The notes: generated by a model from the sequence alone, not told the origin. DNA of 64,000 bases from Reyranella sp. (GCF_004297265.1 NZ_SCUT01000018.1:54292-118291); one strand, 5' to 3'; positions 15,602 to 23,542 are shown, numbered from the stretch's first letter. Numbers and translations: made by a program.

Positions 15602-16324
15602 ATGACCGAGTCTCGTACCTATATCTGTCTTCCCGGCGCCTGGATGGGCGCCTGGTCCTGGAAATTCGTCGTCGAACGCCTGACCGCGGCGGGCCACGAC
15701 GCTCGTGCCCTGCCCTTTCGCGGCATCGGCGAGCGCGCGGCGGAACTGTCGCCCGAGCTCGACAACGACGTGTTCCTCGCCGACACGATCGCCACGCTGG
15801 AGAAGGAAGACCTGCGCGACATCGTTCTGGTCGGCCACAGTTTCGGCAGCCTGATCGCCACCCTCGTCACCGATCGCATTCCCGAGCGCATCGGCCATCT
15901 CGTCATCGTCGACGGCGGCATCGCCACCGACGGCCAGTCGATCTTCGGCCGCATCCCGCCCGAGATCGTGGCCAAGCGGAAGAAGCTGGTGAAGGTCGTG
16001 AACGGCACGGAGGTCCTGCCCTTCGCGCCGGTCGGCAGCCTGATCATCGACGATCCGGAATTGGCCGCCTGGACGCACCGCCATCTCACGCCGCATCCGC
16101 TCGCCTGCTACACCAAGCCGATCACGCTCCATCACCCCGCCGGCAACGGCCGCCCGATGACCTACATCGCCTGCACCAGGCCGCGCTATCCGGTGTCGGC
16201 CGGCATGCACGAGAAGGTCCAGACGATGTCGCATGTCCGCTACCGTTCGATCGAAGCCGGCCACAACTGCATCATCTCGGCGCCGGACCTGGTGGCCGCG
16301 GAGTTGCTGGCGATTCCGCGTTAA
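15602..16324 (+). CDS. Alpha/beta hydrolase
   Basis: The 240-residue protein begins with the beta-strand/oxyanion motif YICLPGAWMGAWSWKFVVERL. It has the nucleophile elbow GHSFGS near residue 81, an acid at the following strand, and a C-terminal EAGHNC carrying the catalytic His. This is the compact esterase/hydroxynitrile lyase-like type (methylesterase-like), with the cap replaced by short helices. The substrate is unknown. There is no clear Shine-Dalgarno before the ATG at 15602. The gene ends directly against a long inverted repeat that can end transcription from both sides. Confidence 0.85.
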   Translation: MTESRTYICLPGAWMGAWSWKFVVERLTAAGHDARALPFRGIGERAAELSPELDNDVFLADTIATLEKEDLRDIVLVGHSFGSLIATLVTDRIPERIGHLVIVDGGIATDGQSIFGRIPPEIVAKRKKLVKVVNGTEVLPFAPVGSLIIDDPELAAWTHRHLTPHPLACYTKPITLHHPAGNGRPMTYIACTRPRYPVSAGMHEKVQTMSHVRYRSIEAGHNCIISAPDLVAAELLAIPR

Positions 16325-16332
16325 TCACCAAG

Positions 16333-16455
16333 CCCGTCGTCCCGAGCGAAGCCGCCCCCGGGGCGGCGCAGTCGAGGGACCTCTTTTCCGACGCACGATG
16401 TGCCGAGGCGAAAAGAGGTCCCTCGACTTCGCTGCGCTCCGCTCGGGACGACGGG
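16333..16455. repeat. Long imperfect inverted repeat between convergent genes (dispersed-repeat type, likely bidirectional terminator)
   Basis: Arms CCCGTCGTCCCGAGCG...GTCGAGGGACCTCTTTTC and its inverted copy GAAAAGAGGTCCCTCGAC...CGCTCGGGACGACGGG enclose a short loop. The left arm contains an extra stem GCCGCCCC/GGGGCGGC that the right arm lacks (the right has TTCGCTGCGCTCC). The element fills nearly all of the gap between the converging hydrolase and SDR genes. The core GTCCCGAGCG...GTCGAGGGACC is of a kind common in alphaproteobacterial intergenic regions. Confidence 0.85.
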
Positions 16456-16461
16456 GAATTT

Positions 16462-17205
16462 TCAAAACGGTTCCTTGTACGGGCGCAGGTCGATCTCGTG
16501 CGTCCAGGCGCTGCGGTGCTGGCGGTGCAGGTGCCAATAGCTGTCGGCGATCGCGTCGATGTTCAGCAGGCCGTCCGGACCGGCCTTGTCGGCGCGGTCG
16601 GGCATGCGCGACAGCAGACGCTCGCCCTCGATGCCGCCGTCGATGATGGCGTGCGCGACATGGATTCCCTGTGGCCCGAACTCGCGCGCCATCGACTGCA
16701 CCATCAGCCGCAGGCCGCCCTTGGTGGCATTGAAGGCGGCGAAGCGCGGCCGGCCGCGCAACGAGCCCGAGGCGCCGGTAAAGATCACCGTGCCGCGTCC
16801 CAGCGGCGCCAGCCGGCGCATGGCTTCGCGGCCGAACAGGAAGCCGGCGAAGCAGCCGACCCGCCAGGAATCCTCGAAATGCTGTGCCGTCATCTCGCGG
16901 AAATCGACGGCGGCATTGTTGCCCATGTTGAACACCAGCAGGTCGGCCGGTGCGCCGTCGGCATCGTCGGCCATCGCCCGGTCGAACAGCGCGACCACCT
17001 GGTCTTCCTTGGTGCCGTCGACCACGACGGCCGTCGCCGAGCCGCCGGCCTCGCGAATCCCCTGCACGACCTTGTCGATCTTGGGCCCGGTGCGACCGGC
17101 CACCAGCACGTGATATCCCTCTTTCGCAAAGCGCCGGCTCGCCGCCGCGCCAAGCCCGCGCTCGGCGCCCACGCCCAGCACGACCGCCTTCGTCTTCTTC
17201 GCCAT
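16462..17205 (-). CDS. SDR-fold protein with Phe in place of the catalytic Tyr
   Basis: The 247-residue protein has the Rossmann fold of short-chain dehydrogenases, but with an atypical glycine motif (LGVGAERGLGAAASRRFA). At the active site the YxxxK pair reads Phe158-xxx-Lys162 (FNATK), so the proton donor is missing. The sequence IHVAHAIIDGGI near residue 183 is typical of a particular SDR subgroup that often has this change. It may bind NAD(P) without classical ketoreductase activity. The start at 17205 is preceded by a GGAG-like site. The gene is divergent from the tandem thioesterases, with 68 bp between the start codons. Confidence 0.82.
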   Translation of the reverse strand: MAKKTKAVVLGVGAERGLGAAASRRFAKEGYHVLVAGRTGPKIDKVVQGIREAGGSATAVVVDGTKEDQVVALFDRAMADDADGAPADLLVFNMGNNAAVDFREMTAQHFEDSWRVGCFAGFLFGREAMRRLAPLGRGTVIFTGASGSLRGRPRFAAFNATKGGLRLMVQSMAREFGPQGIHVAHAIIDGGIEGERLLSRMPDRADKAGPDGLLNIDAIADSYWHLHRQHRSAWTHEIDLRPYKEPF

Positions 17206-17273
17206 GTTCGCTCCTCGCAACACCGTTGCACGGAACTTGCGGTGCGCCGGGCCGCTTCGCTACGGTCGGTCGC

Positions 17274-17786
17274 ATGAAATTAGCTCCGTACCCCATGATC
17301 GATCTCGACCTTGCGGCGCCGCTCGATCGCCATCCCGCCACCGTGCTGCCCGACTGGATCGACTGGAACGGCCACATGAACGTGGGCTACTACGTCGTCG
17401 CCTTCGACAAGGCGACGGACACGCTCTGCCAGCAATTCGGCTGCGGCTACGAATATACGCGCGACGAGATCGGCATGACCTTCGTGCTCGAGGCGCACGT
17501 CACCTACGATCGCGAGGTCAAGGAAGGCGACCCCTTGCGCATCACCACGCAGATCCTCGATCACGACGCCAAGCGCCTCCACTTCATCCACATGATGTAT
17601 CATGCGAAGGAAGGCTATCTCGCGGCCACCAACGAACTCATGCTGATGAACATCGACTACCAGACCCGCCGCTCGGCGCCCTGGCCCGGCTTCGCCATGG
17701 AGCGCATCGAGCAGCTCGCCGCGGCGCATGCCGCCCTCCCTCGTCCGTCCCAGGCCGGCCGCCTCATCGGAATCAAGAAGAAGTAA
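17274..17786 (+). CDS. Hotdog thioesterase (4HBT family), tandem copy 1
   Basis: The 170-residue protein is a single hotdog domain. The signature DWNGHMNVGYYVVAFD, with Asp30, is that of the 4-hydroxybenzoyl-CoA/YbgC-type thioesterases. It is followed by HVTYDREVKEGD and a conserved MMYHAKEGYLAATNE segment. The closest known architecture is the betainyl-CoA or dehydrocarnitine-associated thioesterase group, which shares DWxxxNGHMNxxYY. The neighbours give no direct support for a carnitine role. It is followed after 8 bp by a closely similar paralogue, so the pair is probably one transcript, possibly forming a mixed oligomer. A downstream ATG at 17295 is an alternative start. Confidence 0.85.
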   Translation: MKLAPYPMIDLDLAAPLDRHPATVLPDWIDWNGHMNVGYYVVAFDKATDTLCQQFGCGYEYTRDEIGMTFVLEAHVTYDREVKEGDPLRITTQILDHDAKRLHFIHMMYHAKEGYLAATNELMLMNIDYQTRRSAPWPGFAMERIEQLAAAHAALPRPSQAGRLIGIKKK

Positions 17787-17794
17787 CAGCGTCC

Positions 17795-18313
17795 ATGCTT
17801 CAGTCCCTGCCGTACGAACTTCCCGAACTGATCACCCGCGCCCCGCTCGACACCCACCGCTCGACCGTGATTCCCGAATGGGTCGACTGGAACGGCCACA
17901 TGAACGTGGCCTTCTACGTGGCGGCCTTCGATCAGGCCTCGGGCGCCTTCATGCGCAACATGGGGCTGGGCCGCCGCTACGTCGACGGCAAGCTCGGCAT
18001 GACCTTCGTGCTGGAGACCCACGTCACCTACGATCGCGAAGTGCGCGAAGGCGCGCCGCTGCGCTTCACCACCCAGCTGCTCGCGCGCGATGCCAAGAAG
18101 GTCCACCTCTTCCACGAGATGTACCATGCCGAGCAGGACTATCTGGCAGCGACCAACGAGACGATCGTGATGAACATCAACTACGAGACGCGACGTTCCG
18201 GCCCCTGGCCGGTGCCGGTGGCCGAGCGTCTCGATGCGATCTGGGCGACGCACCAGGCCTTGCCGAAACCGGCCAAGGCCGGCCGCGTCATGGGGCTTTC
18301 GAAGAGGAGCTAG
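17795..18313 (+). CDS. Hotdog thioesterase (4HBT family), tandem copy 2
   Basis: The 172-residue protein is a paralogue of the gene just upstream. It shares DWNGHMNVAFYVAAFD (Asp31), GMTFVLETHVTYDREVREG and MYHAEQDYLAATNET, and the C-terminal [10 protein letters not shown] corresponds to AGRLIGIKKK. Identity looks around half over the full length, so the duplication is not recent. It should hydrolyse an acyl-CoA thioester in the cytoplasm, with substrate range perhaps differing from copy 1. Its last 26 bases overlap the convergent GNAT gene. Confidence 0.85.
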   Translation: MLQSLPYELPELITRAPLDTHRSTVIPEWVDWNGHMNVAFYVAAFDQASGAFMRNMGLGRRYVDGKLGMTFVLETHVTYDREVREGAPLRFTTQLLARDAKKVHLFHEMYHAEQDYLAATNETIVMNINYETRRSGPWPVPVAERLDAIWATHQALPKPAKAGRVMGLSKRS

Positions 18314-18806
18314 CGAGCGCGGCCAGCGCCTCGCCGCTGAGGCGATAGGGCAGCCAGTTGCGAATCCAGCGATAGCCCAGGCGCTCGTAGAAGCCGCGCG
18401 CCGGGTTCCAGTCGAGCACGTTGAGATCGATGCGCTTGTAGCCCTTGGCCACGCATTCCCGCGCCAGCCCCTGCATCAGCGCGCGCGCCACGCCGCCGCG
18501 GCGTTCCTCGGGTACGACCCAGATATCCTCGATGAAGATGCCGCGCGCGGCGGTCCAGACGGAATAGTTGAACGTATAGAGGATGAAGCCCACGGGCGTG
18601 GAGCCCCGCTCGGCGACCAGGGCGGCGAATTGCGGGTGCTCGCCGAAGCCGTCGCGCGCCAGCGTCTCGGGCGTCGAGCCGACGGCGTCCGGCTCGTCCT
18701 CGTAGGTCGCGAGATCGACCGAGAAACGATGCAGCGTATCGACATCCGCGACCGTGGCCGGCCGCACCACCAGTGTCTGCGGATCAGACGGCAAGATATC
18801 CTCCAT
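18288..18806 (-). CDS. GNAT-family N-acetyltransferase
   Basis: The 172-residue protein has the GNAT core. An [20 protein letters not shown] stretch (about 91-110) provides the V-shaped beta4 and the Q/RxxGxG/A acetyl-CoA loop, and [18 protein letters not shown] is motif B. The acceptor is unknown. Its ATG lies 23 bp inside the end of the upstream SDR gene, and its 3' end overlaps the convergent thioesterase gene by 26 bp. It is the last gene of the minus-strand run that starts with the MBL hydrolase or FAD hydroxylase; whether it is functionally part of that pathway is unclear. Confidence 0.85.
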   Translation of the reverse strand: MEDILPSDPQTLVVRPATVADVDTLHRFSVDLATYEDEPDAVGSTPETLARDGFGEHPQFAALVAERGSTPVGFILYTFNYSVWTAARGIFIEDIWVVPEERRGGVARALMQGLARECVAKGYKRIDLNVLDWNPARGFYERLGYRWIRNWLPYRLSGEALAALASSSSKAP

Positions 18807-19539
18807 CGACCGGGAGGATGGCGCCGGTGATGTAACTGGCCGCCTCCGAACACAGAAAGACCACCGGCCCGGCCAGTTCCTCCGGCTGGCCGACGCGCTT
18901 CATCGGCACGTGCGCCAGGAAGCCGTCCAGCTTCTTCGGGTCGGCACGCGTCACCTCCGTCATCGCCGTCGCGATGATACCCGGCGCCAGCGCGTTCACC
19001 CGCACGCCGTCGGGCGCCAGCTCCGTCGCGAGCGCCCGCGTGAACTGGGCCAGCGCGCCCTTCGAGACGGGATAGACGCCGCTGCCGGCCGGCGCGACGA
19101 AGGAGTTGATCGAGGCGATGTTCACGATGCTGCCCCTGGTGTGCTTCAGCTGCTCGATGAAGGCCATGGTGACATTGAAAGGGCCCTGGACGTTCACCTC
19201 CATCGTGCGTTCCCAGCGCGCCCGGCCGTCCGGCCCGGTCAGCCCGCCGCGCAGGAAGATGCCGGCATTGTTGACCAGGATACTGATCGGGCCGACCAGC
19301 AGGGAGACGTCCTGCGCCAGTTTGGTGCAGCTCTCTTCGTCGGTAACGTCGAGTGCATGACCGCGCGCCTCGCCGCCCGCCTTGACGATGCTGTCGGCGA
19401 TCGCGCGCGCGGCATCCAGATCGACGTCGGTGACGATGACGCGGGCGCCCGCCGCCGCCAGGCCGCGCGCGATGGCGGCGCCGTTGCCGCGGCCCGCGCC
19501 GGTGACCAGCGCCAGCCGGCCCTTGAGCATGTCCTTCAT
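18784..19539 (-). CDS. SDR family oxidoreductase
   Basis: The 251-residue protein is a classical short-chain dehydrogenase. [16 protein letters not shown] is the cofactor motif, DVTDEES follows strand 4, NNAGIF is present, the catalytic Ser is in NIASINS, and YPVSK is the YxxxK pair. The C-terminal [13 protein letters not shown] matches FabG-like and glucose dehydrogenase-like members. Start and stop are both coupled: its ATG overlaps the stop of the DUF2783 gene (ATGA), and its end overlaps the GNAT gene. The position behind an aromatic hydroxylase suggests oxidation or reduction of a ring-derived alcohol or diol, which is inference. Confidence 0.87.
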   Translation of the reverse strand: MKDMLKGRLALVTGAGRGNGAAIARGLAAAGARVIVTDVDLDAARAIADSIVKAGGEARGHALDVTDEESCTKLAQDVSLLVGPISILVNNAGIFLRGGLTGPDGRARWERTMEVNVQGPFNVTMAFIEQLKHTRGSIVNIASINSFVAPAGSGVYPVSKGALAQFTRALATELAPDGVRVNALAPGIIATAMTEVTRADPKKLDGFLAHVPMKRVGQPEELAGPVVFLCSEAASYITGAILPVDGGYLAV

Positions 19540-19751
19540 GTCTCCTCCATCGTCTCGCGCGCCGCGACCAACGCTTCCTGCAGCACCTCGTCGCCGACAT
19601 GGTTCGCCAGCAGGAGGATCAGGCGTGCGTCGAAGGCGCGGCATTGATCGTCGCTGAGATCGCGGTGCGCGTCGACGATCGCGTTATAGACGTCGTCGGG
19701 ACGCGCGAGATTCAAGGTGCGACGCAACGCGCCAGTCGAGGTGTCGGCCAT
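19536..19751 (-). CDS. DUF2783 small protein
   Basis: The 71-residue protein, with [36 protein letters not shown] in two stretches, matches the small helical DUF2783 family. The function is not established. Members are typically found beside FAD-dependent aromatic hydroxylases and MBL-fold hydrolases, as here. The frame is kept open only between the hydroxylase and the SDR gene; it lies 10 bp behind the hydroxylase stop and overlaps the SDR start by 4 bp, so it is co-translated. A role as an accessory or regulatory subunit of the hydroxylase is a guess from context. Confidence 0.82.
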   Translation of the reverse strand: MADTSTGALRRTLNLARPDDVYNAIVDAHRDLSDDQCRAFDARLILLLANHVGDEVLQEALVAARETMEET

Positions 19752-19761
19752 GGCGGTCTCC

Positions 19762-21348
19762 TCAGCCGTTGCCAGTCGCCCGCCCGATCGCCGCGGCGAT
19801 CGCAGCGCCGTCGAAGCGGCGCCAGCGGGCGGCGACGTATCGGTCGGGACGAACGAGATAGGTCGTCCCCGGCCGCGCATCGTAGCGCTGGCGCGCCAGC
19901 CCGTCGCCGGCAATGCAAACGCCGGTCGTCCCACGCGGGAATTCCGTCACCGGCGAATCGTAATCCGAAAAGGTCAGCACCGTGAAATCCGGACCGAGCC
20001 GGTCGATGAGCCAGCCTTCCCCCTCCCGGCCGATCGGCGCGTCGAGCATCGCGCATCCCGGCGCCGGGCCGCGCACCCAGTCGGCATCGGTATCCGCCGT
20101 GTCGAGCGGCGAGCCCGGCTGCGCGGTCGGCACGGAGAGCCGACCGCTGTTGATCAGCGCGCGCGCGAAAGGAAAGTCACGCGCCAGCGACAGGGTGGCG
20201 TCACGGAAGGCGCGCGAGGCGGCAAACTTCGGCGTGATGAAGTCGGTGCTGCGCGTTGAGTTCAGGATGTTCTCCTGCGCCGCCGCACGACGCTCACTGC
20301 AGTAGCTGTCGAGCAGCGAGACCGGAGCGGTCTTGCCGAGCACCATCGCCAGCTTCCAGGCGAGGTTGTCGACATCGGCGATGGCGCCGTTGCCGCCGCG
20401 CGCACCGAAAGGCGAGACCACATGGGCGGCATCGCCGGCGAAGATCACGCGGCCGTGGACGAAACGCTCCATGATCCGGCAGGTGAAGGTGTAGACGCTG
20501 GTCCATTCATGCTCCCAGCGCGCATCGGGACCGAACATCTGGCGCAGGCGCCGGTCGATGTTCTCGGGCTTCTTCTCCTCTTCCGGATCGGCGTCGGGGC
20601 CGAGCTGGAAGTCGACGCGCAGCACATTGTCGGCCTGGCGGTGCAGCAGCACCGAGTTGGTCGGATGGAACGGTGGATAGAACCAGAAGCGCCGCTCCTT
20701 CGGCAGCTCGCTCAACAGCCTGATGTCGGCGATCAGGAAGCGGTCGTGGAAGACCTCGCCGGGATAGGGCAGGTCCATCAGGTGCCGCACGGTGCTGCGC
20801 ACGCCGTCGCAGGCGACCAACCAATCGGCATCGAGCTTGTAGCGCCCGTCCGGCGTCTCAACCTCGACCGTGACGCCTTCGTCGCTGGGTGTGATCGCGA
20901 CCACCTTGTTGCGGAAGCGCAGCTCGACCAGAGGTTCGGCGAGGCAGCGCTCGTAGAGATATTCCTCCACGTAATATTGCTGCAGGTTCACGAAGGCCGG
21001 GAACTTGTGGCCCGGCTCGGGCTGCAGGTTGAAGCGGAAGACCGGCCTGTCGTGGAGATAGAGTTCGCCCTGCTCCCAGGTGATGCCCTTCTCGACCATG
21101 CGGCTTGCGATGCCGAACCGATCCCAGCTCTCGAGACTGTGCTTGGCCTGGCAGATCGAGCGGCTCCCCAGGCTCACCGTGTCGTCCTCGTCCAGCACCA
21201 CCGACGCCACGCCGCGTTGCGCCAGCGCGAGCGCCAGAGTCGGTCCGGCCATGCCGGCGCCAACGATCACGACCGGTCGGCGCTCGCTTTTGCCATCGAG
21301 TTCGGCGGGCCGGTGATAGGGATAGTGACGGTAAGTGTAGGAACTCAT
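19762..21348 (-). CDS. FAD-dependent aromatic hydroxylase (MhpA/PheA-like)
   Basis: The 528-residue flavoprotein has an N-terminal FAD motif VVIVGAGMAGPTLALALAQRG at about residue 27, LVACDGVRSTVRHLM as the DG motif, and GDAAHVVSPFGARGGNGAIADVDNLAWKL as the second FAD motif. The C-terminal thioredoxin-like tail (about 400-528) is present, as in phenol- and 3-(3-hydroxyphenyl)propionate hydroxylases. It probably hydroxylates an aromatic substrate with NAD(P)H and oxygen. The start codon abuts a 53-nt perfect hairpin, and no Shine-Dalgarno is visible. It is followed by DUF2783, an SDR and a GNAT gene, and preceded by an MBL hydrolase gene, probably in one operon. Confidence 0.87.
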   Translation of the reverse strand: MSSYTYRHYPYHRPAELDGKSERRPVVIVGAGMAGPTLALALAQRGVASVVLDEDDTVSLGSRSICQAKHSLESWDRFGIASRMVEKGITWEQGELYLHDRPVFRFNLQPEPGHKFPAFVNLQQYYVEEYLYERCLAEPLVELRFRNKVVAITPSDEGVTVEVETPDGRYKLDADWLVACDGVRSTVRHLMDLPYPGEVFHDRFLIADIRLLSELPKERRFWFYPPFHPTNSVLLHRQADNVLRVDFQLGPDADPEEEKKPENIDRRLRQMFGPDARWEHEWTSVYTFTCRIMERFVHGRVIFAGDAAHVVSPFGARGGNGAIADVDNLAWKLAMVLGKTAPVSLLDSYCSERRAAAQENILNSTRSTDFITPKFAASRAFRDATLSLARDFPFARALINSGRLSVPTAQPGSPLDTADTDADWVRGPAPGCAMLDAPIGREGEGWLIDRLGPDFTVLTFSDYDSPVTEFPRGTTGVCIAGDGLARQRYDARPGTTYLVRPDRYVAARWRRFDGAAIAAAIGRATGNG

Positions 21349-21349
21349 G

Positions 21350-21402
21350 GGAGCGCGCCACTCCAGTGGCGCTCATGATGCGCCACTGGAGTGGCGCGCT
21401 CC
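21350..21402. repeat. Perfect 23-bp palindrome (REP-like) directly before the hydroxylase start
   Basis: Arms 21350-21372 and 21380-21402 are exactly complementary with a 7-base loop (TCATGAT). Each arm itself contains the dyad GCGCCACT-CC-AGTGGCGC, so either one large or two small hairpins can form. The element ends one base before the hydroxylase ATG on the minus strand and fills most of the 67-bp gap to the MBL gene. Such sharply bounded, self-complementary units resemble REP sequences. Confidence 0.85.
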
Positions 21403-21415
21403 AAGGCGAGCATTG

Positions 21416-22372
21416 TCACTCGGCCTTTTCCAGCGCCGCCCACATCTCGATGTCGCGTTCGGCGGTCCAGATGCGCGGATGGTCGAGGCCCTTGGCCTCG
21501 TCGTAGGCGCGACTGACGTCGAAGGGCATGCAGTGCTCGAAGATCACCCAGTTGCCGTAGCGCGGCTGCAGCGCGGCCATCGCCTTGTCGTAGGCCTGCT
21601 TCAGCGAGTCGCCGCTCTCGGCGCTCTTCTCGACGACCTTGTAGAGGTCGCTGAGGAAGGCCTGGGTTCCGGCGATCCCCTCCTCGACCGGGCCCTCGCC
21701 GATCAGCGCGTCGCCCCGGCCCGGCACCAGCGCCTCGGCCTTGAGGTCGCGCAGCTTCTGGAGCGTCTCCGGCCAGTCCTTGTAGTGCGCGTCGCCGCAA
21801 TAGGGCGTGGCGCCGTACTCGACGAGATCGCCGCTGAACAGCGTGCGCTCCTCGGGCAGCCAGACGATCGTGTCGCCCTTGGTATGACCGCGGCCGGCAT
21901 GGATGATGTCGACCTGCAGCTTGCCCAGCCACAGGGTCATGCGGTCCGTGAAAGTGATGGTGGGCCAGGTCAGACCCGGAATGGTCTCCGCCGCCTGGAA
22001 CAGGCGCGGAAAGCGCTGCAGCTCCGACTTGTAGTCCTCCGCGCCGCGCTCGACGATCATCTCGCGCGTGGCTTCGCTGCAGATGATGTGCTCGGGCGCG
22101 TAGCCGCTGGCGCCCAGCACGCGCACGGCATGATAGTGCGACAGCACCACGTACTTGATCGGCTTGTCGGTGACGGTGCGGATGCGCTCGATCACCTGCT
22201 CCGCCATCTTCGGCGTTGCCTGCGCATCGATCACCATGACCGCGTCGTCGCCGATCACGATGCCGGTATTGGGATCGCCCTCCGCGGTGAAGGCATAGGC
22301 GTGTTCGGAGAGACGGCTGAAGGTGATCTTCTTGTCCGTCATATCCGCCTGCGAGGCGAACGCCTTGGCCAT
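21416..22372 (-). CDS. MBL-fold hydrolase with altered HxHxDH motif
   Basis: The 318-residue protein has the metallo-beta-lactamase fold. The GIVIGDDAVMVIDAQAT strand, the AGRGHTKGDTIVWLP region with the third His, and FSGDLVEYGATPYCGDAH are all in place. The first metal motif reads His79-Tyr-His81-Ala-Val83-Arg84 (SHYHAVRVLGAS), so the Asp and His that normally bind the second zinc are replaced. The family is often found near FAD hydroxylases and DUF2783 genes in aromatic catabolism loci. It is probably a one-metal or non-classical thioesterase/lactonase, with an unknown substrate. It is the first gene of the run ending at the GNAT gene. Confidence 0.84.
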   Translation of the reverse strand: MAKAFASQADMTDKKITFSRLSEHAYAFTAEGDPNTGIVIGDDAVMVIDAQATPKMAEQVIERIRTVTDKPIKYVVLSHYHAVRVLGASGYAPEHIICSEATREMIVERGAEDYKSELQRFPRLFQAAETIPGLTWPTITFTDRMTLWLGKLQVDIIHAGRGHTKGDTIVWLPEERTLFSGDLVEYGATPYCGDAHYKDWPETLQKLRDLKAEALVPGRGDALIGEGPVEEGIAGTQAFLSDLYKVVEKSAESGDSLKQAYDKAMAALQPRYGNWVIFEHCMPFDVSRAYDEAKGLDHPRIWTAERDIEMWAALEKAE

Positions 22373-22452
22373 CGATATCTCCCCGTTGTCGCTTGGCGCG
22401 AACCTATGCAGCGCGCGAGCCCTGAGTCAAAGCGCAGCTATTCACAGGCGGA

Positions 22453-23472
22453 TCAGTCGGCGCCGTACTTGTGATAGGTCGCGCGGTCGCCGGTGCGGAC
22501 GGTGACGTCGAACGTATCGTTGCCGCGTTCCATCCGGAGCTTCACCACCGAGCCCGCGGGGCCGATCGCCCAGAGCTTGCGGTAGAAGTCACCGACATCG
22601 TCGAGCACTTCGTCGTTCAGAGCATGCAGTATGTCGCCACGCTGCAACCCGGCGCGGTCGGCCGGTCCTCCGTCGGAAACGCCACCGACCACGAGTTGGC
22701 CCATATGCTCGAGCGTGTAGAGGCCCAGCCATGGACGCGGCGGCGTCGACAGCCGGCCTGTGGCCACCAGTTCGTCGAAGATCGGCTTCAGCCGGTTGAT
22801 CGGCACGTACATGTTGCCCGGGAATGCCGGCGAGCCGGGACCCAGCGCTTCCTGCACCAGCAGCGAGCCGACACCCAGCAGCTCGCCCTCCAGGCTGATC
22901 AGGGCCGAGCCGCCCCATAATGGATAGGCCGGCACCGTGAAGATTGCATTGTCGAGCAGGTATTCCCAGTAGCCGGCGAACTCGCGCCGGCCGGCGACCT
23001 TGACCTTGAGCGCGGCCTTCTCGCCGCCCAGGCCCGCGACATAGGCCTCGCCGCGCAAGGTGAGGGAATCGGAGTCGCCGAACCGCATCGGCTTCAGCGG
23101 CATCGGAGTCTCGGTCCGCACGAGTCCGAAGCCGCTCTCATAGTCGTAGCCGACGATCCGGGCGGCCAGTTCGTTACCGTCGATGTCGGTGATCGTCACC
23201 GTGTCCGCTTCCATGATGAGATAGCCGATGGTGAGGATCAGCCCTTCATCGTCGACCAGGATGCCGTGACCTTCACGCTCCGTGCCCAAATTCTGGGCCG
23301 AACGGCGGGTCTCCGGAATCGTCGTTCTGACGCCGACCACGGCCGGCAGCGCCGCCGAAACCAGCGGCGGCAGGTTCGAGCCACCTCCAGGCGTGCGGGC
23401 GACCACGCCCTCCTCGCCGGGCGGCGGCCAATGGCCGGCACCGTTTGCGGAACCGTTCAACCCTCGGGCCAT
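22453..23472 (-). CDS. HtrA-like S1C pseudoprotease with C-terminal PDZ domain
   Basis: The 339-residue protein has a trypsin-like domain (about 35-235) and a PDZ domain (about 245-330; GGVSDGGPADRAGLQRGDILHALN). Aligned by motif to DegP/HtrA, the triad is gone. The His position reads Tyr84 (LTIGYLI against LTNNHVI), the Asp position reads Gly113 (ESGFGLVRT), and the Ser position reads Trp185 (WGGSALI against GNSGGPL). No signal peptide is seen in the first 35 residues, which are Gly/Pro-rich, so it may stay in the cytoplasm. The ATG at 23472 has GGAGG seven bases upstream. A role as a PDZ-based adaptor or chaperone is inference. It is divergent from uvrD. Confidence 0.84.
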   Translation of the reverse strand: MARGLNGSANGAGHWPPPGEEGVVARTPGGGSNLPPLVSAALPAVVGVRTTIPETRRSAQNLGTEREGHGILVDDEGLILTIGYLIMEADTVTITDIDGNELAARIVGYDYESGFGLVRTETPMPLKPMRFGDSDSLTLRGEAYVAGLGGEKAALKVKVAGRREFAGYWEYLLDNAIFTVPAYPLWGGSALISLEGELLGVGSLLVQEALGPGSPAFPGNMYVPINRLKPIFDELVATGRLSTPPRPWLGLYTLEHMGQLVVGGVSDGGPADRAGLQRGDILHALNDEVLDDVGDFYRKLWAIGPAGSVVKLRMERGNDTFDVTVRTGDRATYHKYGAD

Positions 23473-23542
23473 CCGCACACCTCCGCGCGCACCAAGCGCG
23501 TCCACAGTCTCAAAGATAGGCGTCCGCCGCCCCGATTGCTAT

